A stretch of DNA of 64,000 nt from an uncultured Bartonella sp. (GTDB lineage: Bacteria > Pseudomonadota > Alphaproteobacteria > Rhizobiales > Rhizobiaceae): positions 124,001-188,000 of the forward strand of contig CAMLCZ010000004.1 of assembly GCA_946478665.1 (NCBI GenBank). Reading direction: 5' to 3'. Numbering within the stretch: position 1 is the first letter of the stretch; each line of letters begins with the position of its first letter. The notes beneath the pieces were generated by a model. That model was not told the origin of the DNA, made no database searches, and worked only from the letters and a program-made list of their open reading frames with translations. The translations under genes were made by a program, and so were the position numbers. Shown piece by piece: positions 10,082 to 21,656 of the stretch.

Positions 10082-10191
10082 ATAGGCATTGTTTTCAAAA
10101 GCTGGCAGGTGCGGTGTTGCGAGTCCGGTTTGTGTATGCTAGATGCCTATCAACTTTTGGTATTTAAACAAGATATTTATATGCCAAAAAA
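10082..10191. other. Structured leader region before atpH
   Basis: ATAGGCAT at 10082-10089 is matched by ATGCCTAT at 10143-10150, enclosing a segment richer in G and C than its surroundings. A second hairpin follows: TTTTGGTAT at 10155-10163 pairs with ATGCCAAAA at 10181-10189, with one G-U pair. Both lie between the small membrane gene and atpH, so they could form in the atp transcript leader. No known leader family is recognised. Confidence 0.35.
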
Positions 10192-10270
10192 GCGATAAAG
10201 TAATGAAGCACATTGGGTGGGTAGCTATTTGGGTGCCGACTCATCGCTAAGGGGAAAGAGACGGGATAGA

Positions 10271-10846
10271 GTGTCAAAGTCGTCTTCGTTTACATCGGCA
10301 GTATCTGAACGTTACGCAACGTCATTATTTGAATTGGCGCGTGATGCTAAAAGTATTGATGCTGTAGAAAAAGAACTTAGTTCCTGCCTTTCATCAATTG
10401 AATCCAATGATGATCTTAAACGGCTAGTATTTAGTCCGGTTTTTTCAGCTGAACAGCAAGTAAAAGCTGTTTCCACAGTGTGTGAAAAATCTGGCATGAC
10501 AAATAATAATGTCGGGAAGCTTGCGGCAAATTTTTTATGCGTTGTTGCAGCCAACCGTCGACTATTTTTATTGCCAACCATTGTAGATAAATTTCATCAC
10601 TATGCAGAACAATCGCGTGGTGAGATATCTGCCGAAGTTATTTCGGCTAGTGCGCTGACGCCAGCGCAAGAAAAAGAATTGAAAGCGACTTTGAAAGACG
10701 TTGCGGGTAAAGATGTTCGTTTGCACGCTAGCGTTGATCCAGATATTCTGGGTGGACTTATTGTCAGACTCGGTTCACGACAGATTGACACGTCGCTTGC
10801 AACAAAATTGTCTTCGCTTAAGCTTGTACTGAAAGAGGTCGGCTGA
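10271..10846 (+). CDS. atpH: ATP synthase F1 subunit delta
   Basis: A 191-residue subunit of the F1 sector that joins the catalytic head to the peripheral stalk at the inner membrane. The N-terminal region [12 protein letters not shown] is the conserved helix that binds subunit alpha. The C-terminal part contains [18 protein letters not shown], the family signature. I chose GTG 10271, which has GGGA in the purine-rich stretch just upstream and gives the length usual in alphaproteobacteria. The frame could extend to GTG 10217, but the extra residues are not family-like. The stop overlaps the atpA start by one base (TGATG), which points to translational coupling. It is first in atpHAGDC; the F0 genes are absent from the window, as expected where F0 forms a separate operon. 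Confidence 0.93.
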   Translation: MSKSSSFTSAVSERYATSLFELARDAKSIDAVEKELSSCLSSIESNDDLKRLVFSPVFSAEQQVKAVSTVCEKSGMTNNNVGKLAANFLCVVAANRRLFLLPTIVDKFHHYAEQSRGEISAEVISASALTPAQEKELKATLKDVAGKDVRLHASVDPDILGGLIVRLGSRQIDTSLATKLSSLKLVLKEVG

Positions 10847-12375
10847 TGGATATTAAACCGTCGGAAATTTCAAAAATCCTGAAAGAGCAAATTAAGAATT
10901 TCGGTCAAGAGGCTGAAGTTTCTGAAGTTGGTCAGGTGCTATCTGTGGGTGATGGTATTGCCCGTGTTTATGGTCTTGATAACGTTCGAGCCGGTGAAAT
11001 GGTCGAATTTCCAGGTGGTGTCCGTGGAATGGCGCTAAACCTTGAAGCCGACAATGTGGGCGTTGTTATATTTGGCTCCGATCGTGATATTGGAGAAGGT
11101 GACCCGGTAAAACGTACGCAATCTATCGTTGATGTGCCAGTAGGCCCAGAACTTTTAGGTCGTGTTGTTGATGCTCTTGGTAATCCGATTGATGGTAAGG
11201 GTCCAATCAATGCCAAAGAACGTCGCCGCGTAGATGTTAAGGCTCCTGGCATTATTCCTCGTAAATCGGTACATGAACCGATGTCTACTGGACTTAAAGC
11301 TGTTGATGCGCTTATTCCGATTGGCCGTGGTCAGCGTGAATTGGTGATCGGTGACCGACAGACTGGTAAGACCGCCATTCTCTTGGACACATTTTTAAAT
11401 CAAAAGCCAATACATGATAATGGACCTGAAAAGGATAAATTATACTGTGTTTATGTTGCTGTTGGACAGAAGCGTTCAACCGTCGCACAGTTTGTTAAAG
11501 CTTTGGAAGAGCGCGGTGCTCTAGAATATTCAATCATTGTTGCAGCAACAGCCTCTGAGCCTGCTCCAATGCAATTTATTGCTCCATTTGCCGCTTGTGC
11601 AATGGGTGAATATTTCCGTGATAACGGTAAGCATGCATTGATTGGGTACGATGATTTGTCGAAACAAGCTGTAGCTTATCGTCAAATGTCCTTGCTCCTT
11701 CGTCGTCCTCCTGGGCGTGAAGCTTATCCAGGTGATGTGTTTTATCTCCATTCACGTTTGTTGGAACGTGCCGCAAAGATGAATGAAGAACATGGCTTGG
11801 GGTCTTTGACGGCTCTACCTGTTATTGAAACACAGGCTAACGATGTTTCCGCATATATTCCGACTAACGTAATTTCTATTACAGATGGTCAGATTTTCTT
11901 GGAAACCAATTTGTTCTATCAAGGTATCAGGCCAGCTGTTAATGTTGGGCTTTCTGTTTCGCGCGTTGGTTCAGCTGCGCAGATTAAAGCAATGAAGCAA
12001 GTGGCAGGATCAATTAAGGGTGAGCTTGCCCAATATCGTGAAATGGCATCGTTTGCTCAATTTGGTTCAGATCTTGATGCTTCAACGCAGCGGTTGCTTA
12101 ACCGTGGTGCACGTTTGACAGAATTGTTGAAACAGCCACAGTTCTCTCCGTTGAAAACAGAAGAACAAGTTGCAGTGATTTTTGCTGGCGTAAATGGTTA
12201 TCTTGATAAACTCGCCGTTAATCAAGTTGGTAAATTTGAACAAGGTTTGCTGACAGCATTGCGTACTAACCACAAGGATATTCTTGATGGTATTCGGGAT
12301 GAGCAAAAATTGACCGACGAATTGAAAACTAAGTTGACTAATGTGCTTGAAACTTACGCCAAGAATTTTTCTTGA
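10846..12375 (+). CDS. atpA: ATP synthase F1 subunit alpha
   Basis: A 509-residue non-catalytic nucleotide-binding subunit of the F1 head, with the standard family length. The P-loop GDRQTGKTA begins at residue 169. The beta-barrel domain lies before it and the helical C-terminal domain after it. Stretches such as [24 protein letters not shown] and [13 protein letters not shown] are family signatures. Translation starts at ATG 10846, overlapping the atpH stop by one base. It assembles as alpha3beta3 around gamma and contributes the arginine finger to the catalytic sites on beta. Confidence 0.98.
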   Translation: MDIKPSEISKILKEQIKNFGQEAEVSEVGQVLSVGDGIARVYGLDNVRAGEMVEFPGGVRGMALNLEADNVGVVIFGSDRDIGEGDPVKRTQSIVDVPVGPELLGRVVDALGNPIDGKGPINAKERRRVDVKAPGIIPRKSVHEPMSTGLKAVDALIPIGRGQRELVIGDRQTGKTAILLDTFLNQKPIHDNGPEKDKLYCVYVAVGQKRSTVAQFVKALEERGALEYSIIVAATASEPAPMQFIAPFAACAMGEYFRDNGKHALIGYDDLSKQAVAYRQMSLLLRRPPGREAYPGDVFYLHSRLLERAAKMNEEHGLGSLTALPVIETQANDVSAYIPTNVISITDGQIFLETNLFYQGIRPAVNVGLSVSRVGSAAQIKAMKQVAGSIKGELAQYREMASFAQFGSDLDASTQRLLNRGARLTELLKQPQFSPLKTEEQVAVIFAGVNGYLDKLAVNQVGKFEQGLLTALRTNHKDILDGIRDEQKLTDELKTKLTNVLETYAKNFS

Positions 12376-12395
12376 CCAATTGACGGAACGGTTTA

Positions 12396-13280
12396 ATGGC
12401 TTCGCTTAAGGATCTTAGAGATCGTATCGCCTCGGTTAAGGCGACGCAGAAAATTACCAAAGCGATGCAGATGGTCGCTGCGGCCAAGCTGCGTCGCGCG
12501 CAGGAAGCTGCTGAAGCAGCACGCCCATACGCACAGCGTATGGCAACGGTACTATCTGATCTCAATAGCCAGATTGGTTCAGATGATGCACCAAAAATGA
12601 TGATAGGAACGGGAAAAGATGATGTTCATCTTCTCGTTGTTTGTACTGCTGAGCGTGGGCTTTGTGGTGGTTTTAATTCGCAGATTGCCCGTCATGCCCG
12701 CGATCATATCCGTGTTCTGAAAGAGCAGGGGAAAACAGTAAAAATTCTTACTATCGGAAAAAAAGGAGCTGATATTCTCCAGCGTGAATTTAGTTCCTCA
12801 ATGATTGATCACATTAGTTTGCGTGAAGTTAAGCATTTAGGTTTTAATAATGCGAAAGATATTGCGCAAAAAATTGTTGATTTATTTGAACGCGGCGAAT
12901 TTGACGTTTGTACGGTTTTTTATTCTGAATTTGTATCAGTAATCAATCAGCGTCCAACATCATTGCAATTAATCCCTGCGTCAACTGGGAGTGTTGTTGA
13001 TGGTGAGGAAGCGACCAAAGCATCGGTTATTTATGATTATGAGCCAGATGCGGCCTCTATTTTGCAGACGCTCATTCCTCGTAATCTAAGCGTTCAAATG
13101 TACCGCGCATTGTTAGAAAATGCTGCCGGCGAAATGGGCGCGAAAATGAGTGCAATGGATAATGCAACGCGTAACGCGGGTGACATGATAACAAAGTTGT
13201 CAATTACATATAATCGCCAGCGTCAAGCGCAGATTACAACAGAATTGATCGAAATTATTGCGGGCGCAGAAGCGCTCTAA
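12396..13280 (+). CDS. atpG: ATP synthase F1 subunit gamma
   Basis: A 294-residue central stalk subunit whose rotation couples proton flow to ATP synthesis. The N-terminal coiled-coil helix ([33 protein letters not shown] region, residues about 4-37) and the C-terminal helix with [17 protein letters not shown] are the conserved parts that insert into the alpha-beta head. The middle Rossmann-like domain includes [10 protein letters not shown]. It starts 20 bases after atpA and ends 18 bases before atpD. Length and motifs are normal. Confidence 0.97.
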   Translation: MASLKDLRDRIASVKATQKITKAMQMVAAAKLRRAQEAAEAARPYAQRMATVLSDLNSQIGSDDAPKMMIGTGKDDVHLLVVCTAERGLCGGFNSQIARHARDHIRVLKEQGKTVKILTIGKKGADILQREFSSSMIDHISLREVKHLGFNNAKDIAQKIVDLFERGEFDVCTVFYSEFVSVINQRPTSLQLIPASTGSVVDGEEATKASVIYDYEPDAASILQTLIPRNLSVQMYRALLENAAGEMGAKMSAMDNATRNAGDMITKLSITYNRQRQAQITTELIEIIAGAEAL

Positions 13281-13292
13281 GGTGGAAGGTAA

Positions 13293-14936
<1,644 letters not shown>

Positions 14937-14946
14937 TATAATTAAA

Positions 14947-14969
14947 CTCTGCCGGAAAAACCGGCAGAG
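14947..14969 (+). other. Hairpin between atpD and atpC
   Basis: A perfect 9-bp GC-rich stem (CTCTGCCGG, loop AAAAA, CCGGCAGAG) sits 10 bases after the atpD stop. It is followed by TCTTACG and not by a T run, so it is a poor intrinsic terminator. It may act as an mRNA stability element or partial attenuator inside the operon. Confidence 0.6.
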
Positions 14970-15104
14970 TCTTACGATATATGGCTAAAAGCCTCCATGA
15001 ATAATGACTGGTAATAGTTGTGTCGGCAATGTTGAAGTTCTTGGAAGCTTTGTGTCTTTAATACAATTAGGTAATCAGTTTGAAGAGTTAAGGTGATTAA
15101 GGAT

Positions 15105-15509
15105 ATGGCTGGGACTTTTTTGTTTGAACTGGTTTCCCCTGAAAAACTATTGCTTTCAGAGCAGGTGTATGAAGTTATATTGCCTGGTAGTGAGGGGTAT
15201 ATAACAGTATTACCTAATCATTCTCCTTTGATGACCGCTGTGATTCCTGGTGTTATCAAGGTAAAAGTCGATAATGGCGAAATGTCATTTGTGGTTTATG
15301 GTGGCTTTGCAGATATTACACCTGAAAGATGTTCTTTATTGGCGGAAGCAGCTGTATCAGTTGAAGACTTTACCCAACATGATCTTGACCAGCGCATTGA
15401 AGCAGCAAAAGATGTATTCAAAGTTGCTGAAAATGATGAAGACAGAAATAAGGCTGAGGACTTCTTACACCAGCTTACTATTATTCCGGACGTCATATCA
15501 AATTCTTAA
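15105..15509 (+). CDS. atpC: ATP synthase F1 subunit epsilon
   Basis: A 134-residue rotor subunit that links gamma to the c-ring and inhibits ATP hydrolysis. The N-terminal beta-sandwich carries FELVSPEKLLLSEQVYEVILPGSEGYITVLPNHSPL, the diagnostic stretch at about residues 5-40. The C-terminal helices are short and charged. ATG 15105 is preferred by family N-termini, although GTG 15093 is in frame and has GAAGAG 5 bases upstream. It lies 168 bases from atpD, a wider gap than elsewhere in the operon, with a hairpin between. Confidence 0.93.
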   Translation: MAGTFLFELVSPEKLLLSEQVYEVILPGSEGYITVLPNHSPLMTAVIPGVIKVKVDNGEMSFVVYGGFADITPERCSLLAEAAVSVEDFTQHDLDQRIEAAKDVFKVAENDEDRNKAEDFLHQLTIIPDVISNS

Positions 15510-15816
15510 AATAAGTTAGTGCAGCCGAAAAATACAGTTAAAGCATTGTTGTTTGTATTTAAGTGCTAATTTATTTCTTTGCAGTTGTAGCTATAACGGC
15601 CATTAATTCCTTGGCATAACGGGAGCATTGTGAACATTTAAGTTTACAATCATTGTGCACAGATTTGTCGATAAAAATTTATAATTTTCTGGACGACTGG
15701 ACATCATGATAAAGCAATGGGGCATTAGTAAAGATTTTAATTAGAATAGCTACATTATATAACAGCGATGTGAATTGTCTCCCAAATAATTTGGTAATAT
15801 ACGTCGTATCAAATAG
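15510..15816. other. Intergenic region between atpC and the marR operon
   Basis: About 300 bases without an open frame. I see no clear terminator for the atp operon here. The right-hand part should carry the promoter of the efflux operon, next to the palindrome at 15817-15828. No tRNA or known riboswitch pattern was recognised. Confidence 0.5.
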
Positions 15817-15828
15817 TTAGCATGCTAA
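15817..15828. promoter_or_regulatory. Perfect 12-bp palindrome, likely MarR operator
   Basis: TTAGCATGCTAA ends 12 bases before the marR start codon. MarR-family dimers bind short AT-flanked palindromes in their own promoters, so this is a natural operator for autoregulation of the efflux operon. The assignment is inferred from position and symmetry; no binding data are available. Confidence 0.55.
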
Positions 15829-15840
15829 ATAAAAATCGTT

Positions 15841-16296
15841 ATGGACGACGTTATGAATGACGCCATAGACTCGGTGCAATTTGTCGATGTTTTGTTAAAG
15901 GTCAGCCGTAAATTGCGCAATTTGTTTGATGCACGGATTCGTTGTCAAGGTTTAACTCTTGCCCGAGCATTAGCTCTTAAAGCGTTAAAATATAAGGATG
16001 GTTTTTATCAAAAAGATTTGGCGGAGGAGCTAGGTATTGAAAATGCAACGCTTGTTCGCATTATTGACGCTCTTGAAGCGCAAGGGTTGGTTGCAAGAGA
16101 TATCTCGACAGATGACCGACGTGCTAAGTTTATTACGCTAACGCCTAAAGGACGCGAGATAGTCGACGGAATAGAAGCTTATGCTGCAGAGCTTAGCAAT
16201 GACATTATAAATGGAATTAAAAAGCAAGATATTGGCAGAGCATTTTGTGTTTTAAATCAAATGGCTGAAACGATAGAAGTTGAGGGACAGGTATGA
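15841..16296 (+). CDS. MarR-family transcriptional regulator
   Basis: A 151-residue winged-helix regulator. The recognition region runs from about residue 45 to 100: YQKDLAEELGIENATLVRIIDALEAQGLVAR followed by the wing DDRRAKFITLTPKG, the classical MarR pattern. Flanking helices form the dimer interface. Such proteins repress drug-efflux genes and release DNA when they bind phenolic or other small ligands. It overlaps the downstream MFS gene by 4 bases (ATGA), and a perfect palindrome lies just upstream, so it probably represses its own operon. ATG 15841 and ATG 15853 are both possible starts, and neither has a good ribosome site. The ligand is unknown. Confidence 0.85.
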   Translation: MDDVMNDAIDSVQFVDVLLKVSRKLRNLFDARIRCQGLTLARALALKALKYKDGFYQKDLAEELGIENATLVRIIDALEAQGLVARDISTDDRRAKFITLTPKGREIVDGIEAYAAELSNDIINGIKKQDIGRAFCVLNQMAETIEVEGQV

Positions 16297-17945
16297 ACAA
16301 AGGTGTTTTACCAATCCCGGAGGACGAGCAAAAACCGCCATTTACCACACCAGGTAAAATCTTTGCCGGGCCTATACACAAGTGTTTTATCTATATTTTT
16401 GCTTCATGTATTTTGCAGTGGGCTTACGGCCTCGGTGCAAATATGGTACAAACAAATATCAACCAACTGACGGGATATTTTCACGCTACCACTATTGAAA
16501 CCACATGGTTGGTTGGTGCTTATATGGCTCCCAATGTTAGTTTGGGTTTTTTTCTAATAAAAATTCGTAACCAGTTTGGTTTACGTGTTTATGCCGAACT
16601 TTCCATCATCTGTTTTCTTGCAACTTGTACATTGCATTTGTTCGTTACAGATTTACAGTCTGCCATTATTGTAAGGTTTTTTGCTGGTATGGCAGCAGCA
16701 CCAATGTCATCTTTGGGATTTTTCTACATGATCGAAGCCTTTGCACCCGCAAAGAAGCGAACTGTAGGTTTAAGTCTCAATCTAATGAATATTGCATTGG
16801 CAGTGCCACTATCACGTTTAGTGTCTCCGTCATTAATTGATCATGCCGGATTTCATGGTTTGTATGCTTTAGAGATGGGTCTGGCTCTTATCGGATTTGG
16901 CTGCATTTTTTCATTACCATTGACGCCTATAAAAAGAGCAAAAGTTATCGAGAAAATTGATTTTCTTAGTTATGGGCTGATTGCTGTTGGTCTTGGTATC
17001 AATGCGGCAATTATGCCTGTGGGGAAGTTTTATTGGTGGCGAGAAGTAGGATGGATGGGATGGTGGCTAGCTTTTGCGGCATTATGCCTGTTAATTGCAG
17101 TTGTTATCGAGCTAAATCGTAAGAATCCACTGATAGACTTGCGGTGGCTTTTCAGTAAAGAAATGTTGCATATTGCAATTGTGCTTTTGCTGTTTCGGAT
17201 GCTGTTATCAGAGCAAGCAACTTTGGCTTCTAACTTCTTTAACCTTTTTGGTTTGCTTAACCGCGAAATGGAAACGATGCACTGGGCTGTGGTCGGAGGA
17301 ACTGTTCTTGGTGGTTTTACATGTGCAGCGTTTTTTAAACCCGGACGAGAAGACTTATTTCACGTTATTGCATTGTTATTATTGGCTACAGGTTCATTTC
17401 TGGATAGCCATGCAACAAACCTCACTAGACCTGAGCAAATGATGTTTAGCCAAGGCATCATCGGTGTAGGATATGCACTCTTCTTGCCTCCGTCGATGTC
17501 AAAAGGGTTAGCGACAGCAATTGCAAGAGGACCACAATATATTTTAAGTTTTATCGCGGTGTTTATGTTTACACAAAATACCGGAGGTGTCATGAGTTCT
17601 GCGTTTTTTGGTAGTATGCAGATAATATTTGAAAAATATCATTCAAACATATTAACGCAGCAACTTGTTTTGAGTGATCCGATTGTTGCAGCAGACGTTA
17701 AACAGCTTTCTGCCTCTTATTCACACGTCCTTAATGACCCTGTACTACTGAATAGTGAAGGTTTAGCAGCATTGGGCCGTAAGGCTACGTTAGAAGCAAA
17801 TGTATTGGCTTATAATGATGTCTTCCGACTTTATTCTTGCATCGCGCTTTTAGGGTTAGTGGTGTTACTTATCCGGATGGGATTAAGAGGTTATCGTAAT
17901 TATCGTGATAGACAACAGGCGCAAATTTTACCACAAGCTGCCTGA
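16293..17945 (+). CDS. MFS drug-efflux transporter (EmrB-like, DHA2 type)
   Basis: A 550-residue inner-membrane protein with about 14 predicted membrane segments, the size and layout of the DHA2 (EmrB) group of proton-driven exporters. A conserved early stretch ETTWLVGAYMAPN lies after the first membrane segment. It is translationally coupled to marR by a 4-base overlap and followed 39 bases later by an EmrA/HlyD-type adaptor. The pair would form a pump that spans the inner membrane and periplasm and needs an outer-membrane channel encoded elsewhere. The substrate cannot be predicted. Confidence 0.85.
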   Translation: MNKGVLPIPEDEQKPPFTTPGKIFAGPIHKCFIYIFASCILQWAYGLGANMVQTNINQLTGYFHATTIETTWLVGAYMAPNVSLGFFLIKIRNQFGLRVYAELSIICFLATCTLHLFVTDLQSAIIVRFFAGMAAAPMSSLGFFYMIEAFAPAKKRTVGLSLNLMNIALAVPLSRLVSPSLIDHAGFHGLYALEMGLALIGFGCIFSLPLTPIKRAKVIEKIDFLSYGLIAVGLGINAAIMPVGKFYWWREVGWMGWWLAFAALCLLIAVVIELNRKNPLIDLRWLFSKEMLHIAIVLLLFRMLLSEQATLASNFFNLFGLLNREMETMHWAVVGGTVLGGFTCAAFFKPGREDLFHVIALLLLATGSFLDSHATNLTRPEQMMFSQGIIGVGYALFLPPSMSKGLATAIARGPQYILSFIAVFMFTQNTGGVMSSAFFGSMQIIFEKYHSNILTQQLVLSDPIVAADVKQLSASYSHVLNDPVLLNSEGLAALGRKATLEANVLAYNDVFRLYSCIALLGLVVLLIRMGLRGYRNYRDRQQAQILPQAA

Positions 17946-17984
17946 TAAAATAGATTGAAGTGATTAAAACGCGGATAAGAGAAA

Positions 17985-19013
17985 ATGATCAAATTTTTGC
18001 GCTCAAAAGCAACAGCGGTTTCGATTATAGCGGGTATTTGCGGAATTTTGCTTATATTGTGGGCGTGGGAATTGCCTCCTTTCATCAGCAGTACTGAAAC
18101 AACTGATAATGCCTATGTCAAAGGTTTTGTGACGATGATTAGCCCACAGGTTGCTGGTAATGTTTCCGATGTAAAAGTCAAAGATTATGAGCGCGTTAAG
18201 CAGGGGCAACTCTTAATCCAAATTGACGATCGCATTTTTAAGCAAAAATTGGATCAGGCTAAAGCCACATTGGATACGAAGAAAGCAGCTCTCGCTAGCT
18301 CGTTTCAGCAGGAGGAATCAGCAAAAGCCGATATTCGATCGGCAGAAGCGGCATTAACAAAATCACAATTGAATTGGAAACGAGTTGAACCCTTGACGCA
18401 ACGCGGTGTTTCTTCGCAAAGTACAGAAGATTCAGCACGTGCTGATCTTGATCAAGCTATTGCTGCACTTGATGTGAAACAACAAACGCTAAAGAAAATT
18501 CTCGTCGACCGTGAAGGTTTGAAAGCTGATGTTGAAAGTTCAGAAGCTGCTGTTGAATTGGCACAGATTGACCTTGATCATACACGGATTTATTCGCCAC
18601 GCGATGGTCGTGTGGGTGAAGTTGGTGCAAAACTTGGTCAATATGTCTCTGCCGGAACACAATTATTGGCTGTAGTGCCGGATGAAATTTGGATAGTAGC
18701 AAATTATAAAGAGACACAATGCGCAAATATGAAAATTGGACAACCAGTGGTGTTTTCAGTGGATGCATTAAATGGTCGTAAAATGAAAGGTCATGTTGTT
18801 CGTTTTTCACCTGCTGCGGGCTCAGAATTTGCTGTTCTGAAGCCTGATAATGCGACAGGAAATTTTACCAAAGTGGCACAGCGTATACCGGTTCGCATTG
18901 AAGTTGATCCTGGGCAAAAAGATATTGATCGGCTTATTCCTGGTATGTCTGTCATTACCCATGTGGATACATCGAAAGAGCGAGATGAAGTTGGCCGTGA
19001 TGCCGGAATTTGA
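17985..19013 (+). CDS. HlyD/EmrA-family membrane fusion protein
   Basis: A 342-residue periplasmic adaptor anchored by one N-terminal membrane helix (about residues 10-30). TTDNAYVKG, the EmrA-type barrel start, comes next. The lipoyl half-motifs are split by a helical hairpin (about residues 85-185) rich in Ala, Lys and Gln. The second half-motif is near IYSPRDGRVGEVGAKLGQYVSAG. The C-terminal beta-barrel ends in PVRIEVDP. The gene follows the MFS transporter in the same operon, and AAGAGAAA precedes the ATG. It should bridge the MFS pump to a TolC-like channel that is not in this window. Confidence 0.9.
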   Translation: MIKFLRSKATAVSIIAGICGILLILWAWELPPFISSTETTDNAYVKGFVTMISPQVAGNVSDVKVKDYERVKQGQLLIQIDDRIFKQKLDQAKATLDTKKAALASSFQQEESAKADIRSAEAALTKSQLNWKRVEPLTQRGVSSQSTEDSARADLDQAIAALDVKQQTLKKILVDREGLKADVESSEAAVELAQIDLDHTRIYSPRDGRVGEVGAKLGQYVSAGTQLLAVVPDEIWIVANYKETQCANMKIGQPVVFSVDALNGRKMKGHVVRFSPAAGSEFAVLKPDNATGNFTKVAQRIPVRIEVDPGQKDIDRLIPGMSVITHVDTSKERDEVGRDAGI

Positions 19014-19178
19014 AATTAAAGGTGTTCCATTATTTGTACAAAATAATCAAACATTTCAAAAAATGACTTAAGAACTATCAGTTTATTGCTTTTACGCGTA
19101 AAAATTCATTGCTTTCACGGAAGCAGTTGATAGTTTGGTGCAAATTGCAGAAACAATAACGTAGTGGACGCTTACTCG

Positions 19179-20087
19179 ATGGATTATTTTTTTCAGCAAC
19201 TCATCAACGGAGTGGCATTGGGTGCCATTTATGGTTTGATTGCTATTGGTTATACCATGGTTTACGGTATCTTAGGCATGATCAACTTCGCTCATGGCGA
19301 TGTTTTCATGATTGGTGCTTTCATTGCTATGATCGTTTTTATGATGCTGCTAACTTTGCCAGCAGCGGTGCCGATTGCTTTAGCTCTACTTATTATGATG
19401 GTCATATCAATGGTTTTCACGTCAGTATGGGCGTGGGTTATTGAACGCGTAGCCTATCGGCCTTTGCGTGGGTCTTTTCGGTTGGCTCCATTAATCACTG
19501 CAATTGGTATGTCTTTTGTCTTGCGTAATTTTGTGCAAGTTGAACAAAGTCCAAGAAATAAACCTATTCCAGAAATGGTAAGTGGTGGGTTTACTATACC
19601 TGGTACAGATATTTTCATTCTTAACAAGCAACTATTGGTAGTCGTTGTTACTGCTATTTTACTTGTTATTTTTTCGCATATTGTCAATAAAACTCCATTG
19701 GGACGCGCTCAGCGCGCCGTTGAACAAGATGGGAAAATGGCAGCTCTTTTAGGGATTAATGTTGATCGTACGATTGCGATTACATTTATTATGGGGGCTT
19801 CATTAGCCGCTATTGCAGGTACACTTTATCTCATAAATTATGGACAAATCCATTTTGCAGATGGTTTTATTCCCGGAATTAAAGCTTTTACCGCAGCGGT
19901 TCTCGGTGGTATAGGATCATTACCTGGGGCTGTGCTTGGTGGTTTATTAATTGGTTTGACTGAAGCATTATGGCAAACCTATTTCCCTCCGGAATATAAA
20001 GATGTGGCAGTGTTTTCGATATTAGCGATTGTGCTTATATTCATGCCGTCAGGTATTCTTGGTCGTCCAGAAGTTGAGAAGGTTTAA
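19179..20087 (+). CDS. livH: Branched-chain amino acid ABC transporter permease LivH
   Basis: A 302-residue inner-membrane permease of the Liv high-affinity importer for leucine, isoleucine and valine. The N-terminus MDYFFQQLINGVALGAIYGLIAIGYTMVYGI is typical (residues 1-31), and the family loop GRAQRAVEQDGKMAALLGIN is the site that contacts the ATPases. ATG 19179 is chosen from the family N-terminus; GTG 19164 is also in frame. About seven or eight membrane helices are visible. It is the first gene of livH-livM-livG-livF-(small membrane protein)-livJ. Substrate may extend to other amino acids, as is common in rhizobia. Confidence 0.93.
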   Translation: MDYFFQQLINGVALGAIYGLIAIGYTMVYGILGMINFAHGDVFMIGAFIAMIVFMMLLTLPAAVPIALALLIMMVISMVFTSVWAWVIERVAYRPLRGSFRLAPLITAIGMSFVLRNFVQVEQSPRNKPIPEMVSGGFTIPGTDIFILNKQLLVVVVTAILLVIFSHIVNKTPLGRAQRAVEQDGKMAALLGINVDRTIAITFIMGASLAAIAGTLYLINYGQIHFADGFIPGIKAFTAAVLGGIGSLPGAVLGGLLIGLTEALWQTYFPPEYKDVAVFSILAIVLIFMPSGILGRPEVEKV

Positions 20088-20090
20088 GCC

Positions 20091-21656
20091 GTGGCTAATG
20101 TTAATATACAATCCCAACCGGATCGTATGGCAGGTAATCTTGGAATTGCAATCCGAGAAGGTGTTATAACTGCGGTCATTGCCTTCCTGCTATTTTTGTT
20201 CATCGTCGGTTTTCGTGCTGATCTCAATCTCAAAAACGAGATGACCTTGACGCCACAAATTGGCTATCTCATGAATTATGTTTTGATAGCCGGTATTGGT
20301 AGATTTACGTGGTGCTTATTTGGTGGTGGTGTCCGTGGTGGCATCATGGCACTATTTCCTTCGGCAATCCTATTTGTGGCATATCGGGCATGGATTTATT
20401 ATGAGGTAAATGCAGATCAATCTAGCTACAGTTCCGCCGAACAATTGCATCAGCTTTTAATTGCTGCAGCTGTATTAGCTGTCATTTTGATACTTGCCCT
20501 TATATTTCTTTATGCTCGAGGATTACGGCAATCAATTAAGTCAACATCAGCTGTTTTGTTGCCTAAAGTTCAAAAATATGCACCGGGATTTATCTTGGCA
20601 GCCTTATTGCTTTATCCCTTTTTTATTACGACATTTGTCGTTGATAATTTGGCTCAATCACAAAAATGGATAGATAACTACGCCATTCAAATACTTATTT
20701 ATGTCATGCTGGCATGGGGATTGAATATCGTTGTTGGTCTCGCTGGTTTGCTTGATTTGGGGTATGTCGGGTTTTATGCGGTAGGTGCCTATACGGTTGC
20801 CTTATTAGGCAATCATTTTGGATTTTCTTTTTGGTTATGTCTACCTCTTGCCGGTATTTTTGCTGCGCTATGGGGAATTATGCTTGGTTTTCCGGTGTTG
20901 CGATTGCGTGGCGATTATCTTGCAATTGTGACCTTGGCATTTGGGGAAATCATTCGCACGGTATTACAGAATTGGACACCTGTTACTGGTGGCGCTGCAG
21001 GGCTGTCTGTTCAAAAAGCAACTTTTTTTGGTGTACCATTTGTGCGTGGGGAAGGTGGCTTTGCTGCTATGTTTGGGCTGAACTTTCAGGCTGCGCATTA
21101 TAAGATTTTTCTTTATTATGTCATTCTGGTGATGGTGGTTATCACTGCTTGGGTTGTTGTTCGGTTGCGACGGTTGCCGATTGGGCGTGCTTGGGAAGCA
21201 TTACGTGAAGATGAAATTGCCTGCCGTTCTCTTGGTATTAATACCGTAACAACAAAATTAACTGCTTTTTCTATTGGGGCTATGTTTGGTGGATTTGCAG
21301 GTGCTTTCTTTGCAGCCAGACAAGGGCGTGCCGATTACACGAGTTTTATATTTGATGAATCAGCCATTATTTTAGCCATTGTCGTTTTAGGCGGCATGGG
21401 ATCACTTGGTGGAATTGCAATTGCCGCTGTGGTTATGATTGGGGGAATGGAAATTTTACGAGATGTTCCTGCGCTGCAAATGATATTTGGTCCTGATTTT
21501 GACCCACAACAATATCGAATGCTGTGGTTCGGATTAGCGATGGTATTTGTTATGGTTTGGAAACCACGTGGCTTTGTTGGCACTCGCCAACCAAGTGCTT
21601 TTCTTAAAATACGTAAGGCTGTGTCTGGCGATTTTACCAAAGAAGGAAATGGCTAA
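20091..21656 (+). CDS. livM: Branched-chain amino acid ABC transporter permease LivM
   Basis: A 521-residue permease, longer than the core family because of an N-terminal section of about 170 residues with four extra membrane helices. The core begins near YAIQILIYVMLAWGLNIVVGLAGLLDLGYVGFYAVGAYT, and the cytoplasmic coupling loop is GRAWEALREDEIACRSLGIN. It starts with GTG 20091, three bases after livH, with AGAAGG about 9 bases upstream, and its stop overlaps the livG start by one base. Extended LivM proteins of this kind are normal in Brucella and rhizobia. Confidence 0.93.
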   Translation: MANVNIQSQPDRMAGNLGIAIREGVITAVIAFLLFLFIVGFRADLNLKNEMTLTPQIGYLMNYVLIAGIGRFTWCLFGGGVRGGIMALFPSAILFVAYRAWIYYEVNADQSSYSSAEQLHQLLIAAAVLAVILILALIFLYARGLRQSIKSTSAVLLPKVQKYAPGFILAALLLYPFFITTFVVDNLAQSQKWIDNYAIQILIYVMLAWGLNIVVGLAGLLDLGYVGFYAVGAYTVALLGNHFGFSFWLCLPLAGIFAALWGIMLGFPVLRLRGDYLAIVTLAFGEIIRTVLQNWTPVTGGAAGLSVQKATFFGVPFVRGEGGFAAMFGLNFQAAHYKIFLYYVILVMVVITAWVVVRLRRLPIGRAWEALREDEIACRSLGINTVTTKLTAFSIGAMFGGFAGAFFAARQGRADYTSFIFDESAIILAIVVLGGMGSLGGIAIAAVVMIGGMEILRDVPALQMIFGPDFDPQQYRMLWFGLAMVFVMVWKPRGFVGTRQPSAFLKIRKAVSGDFTKEGNG

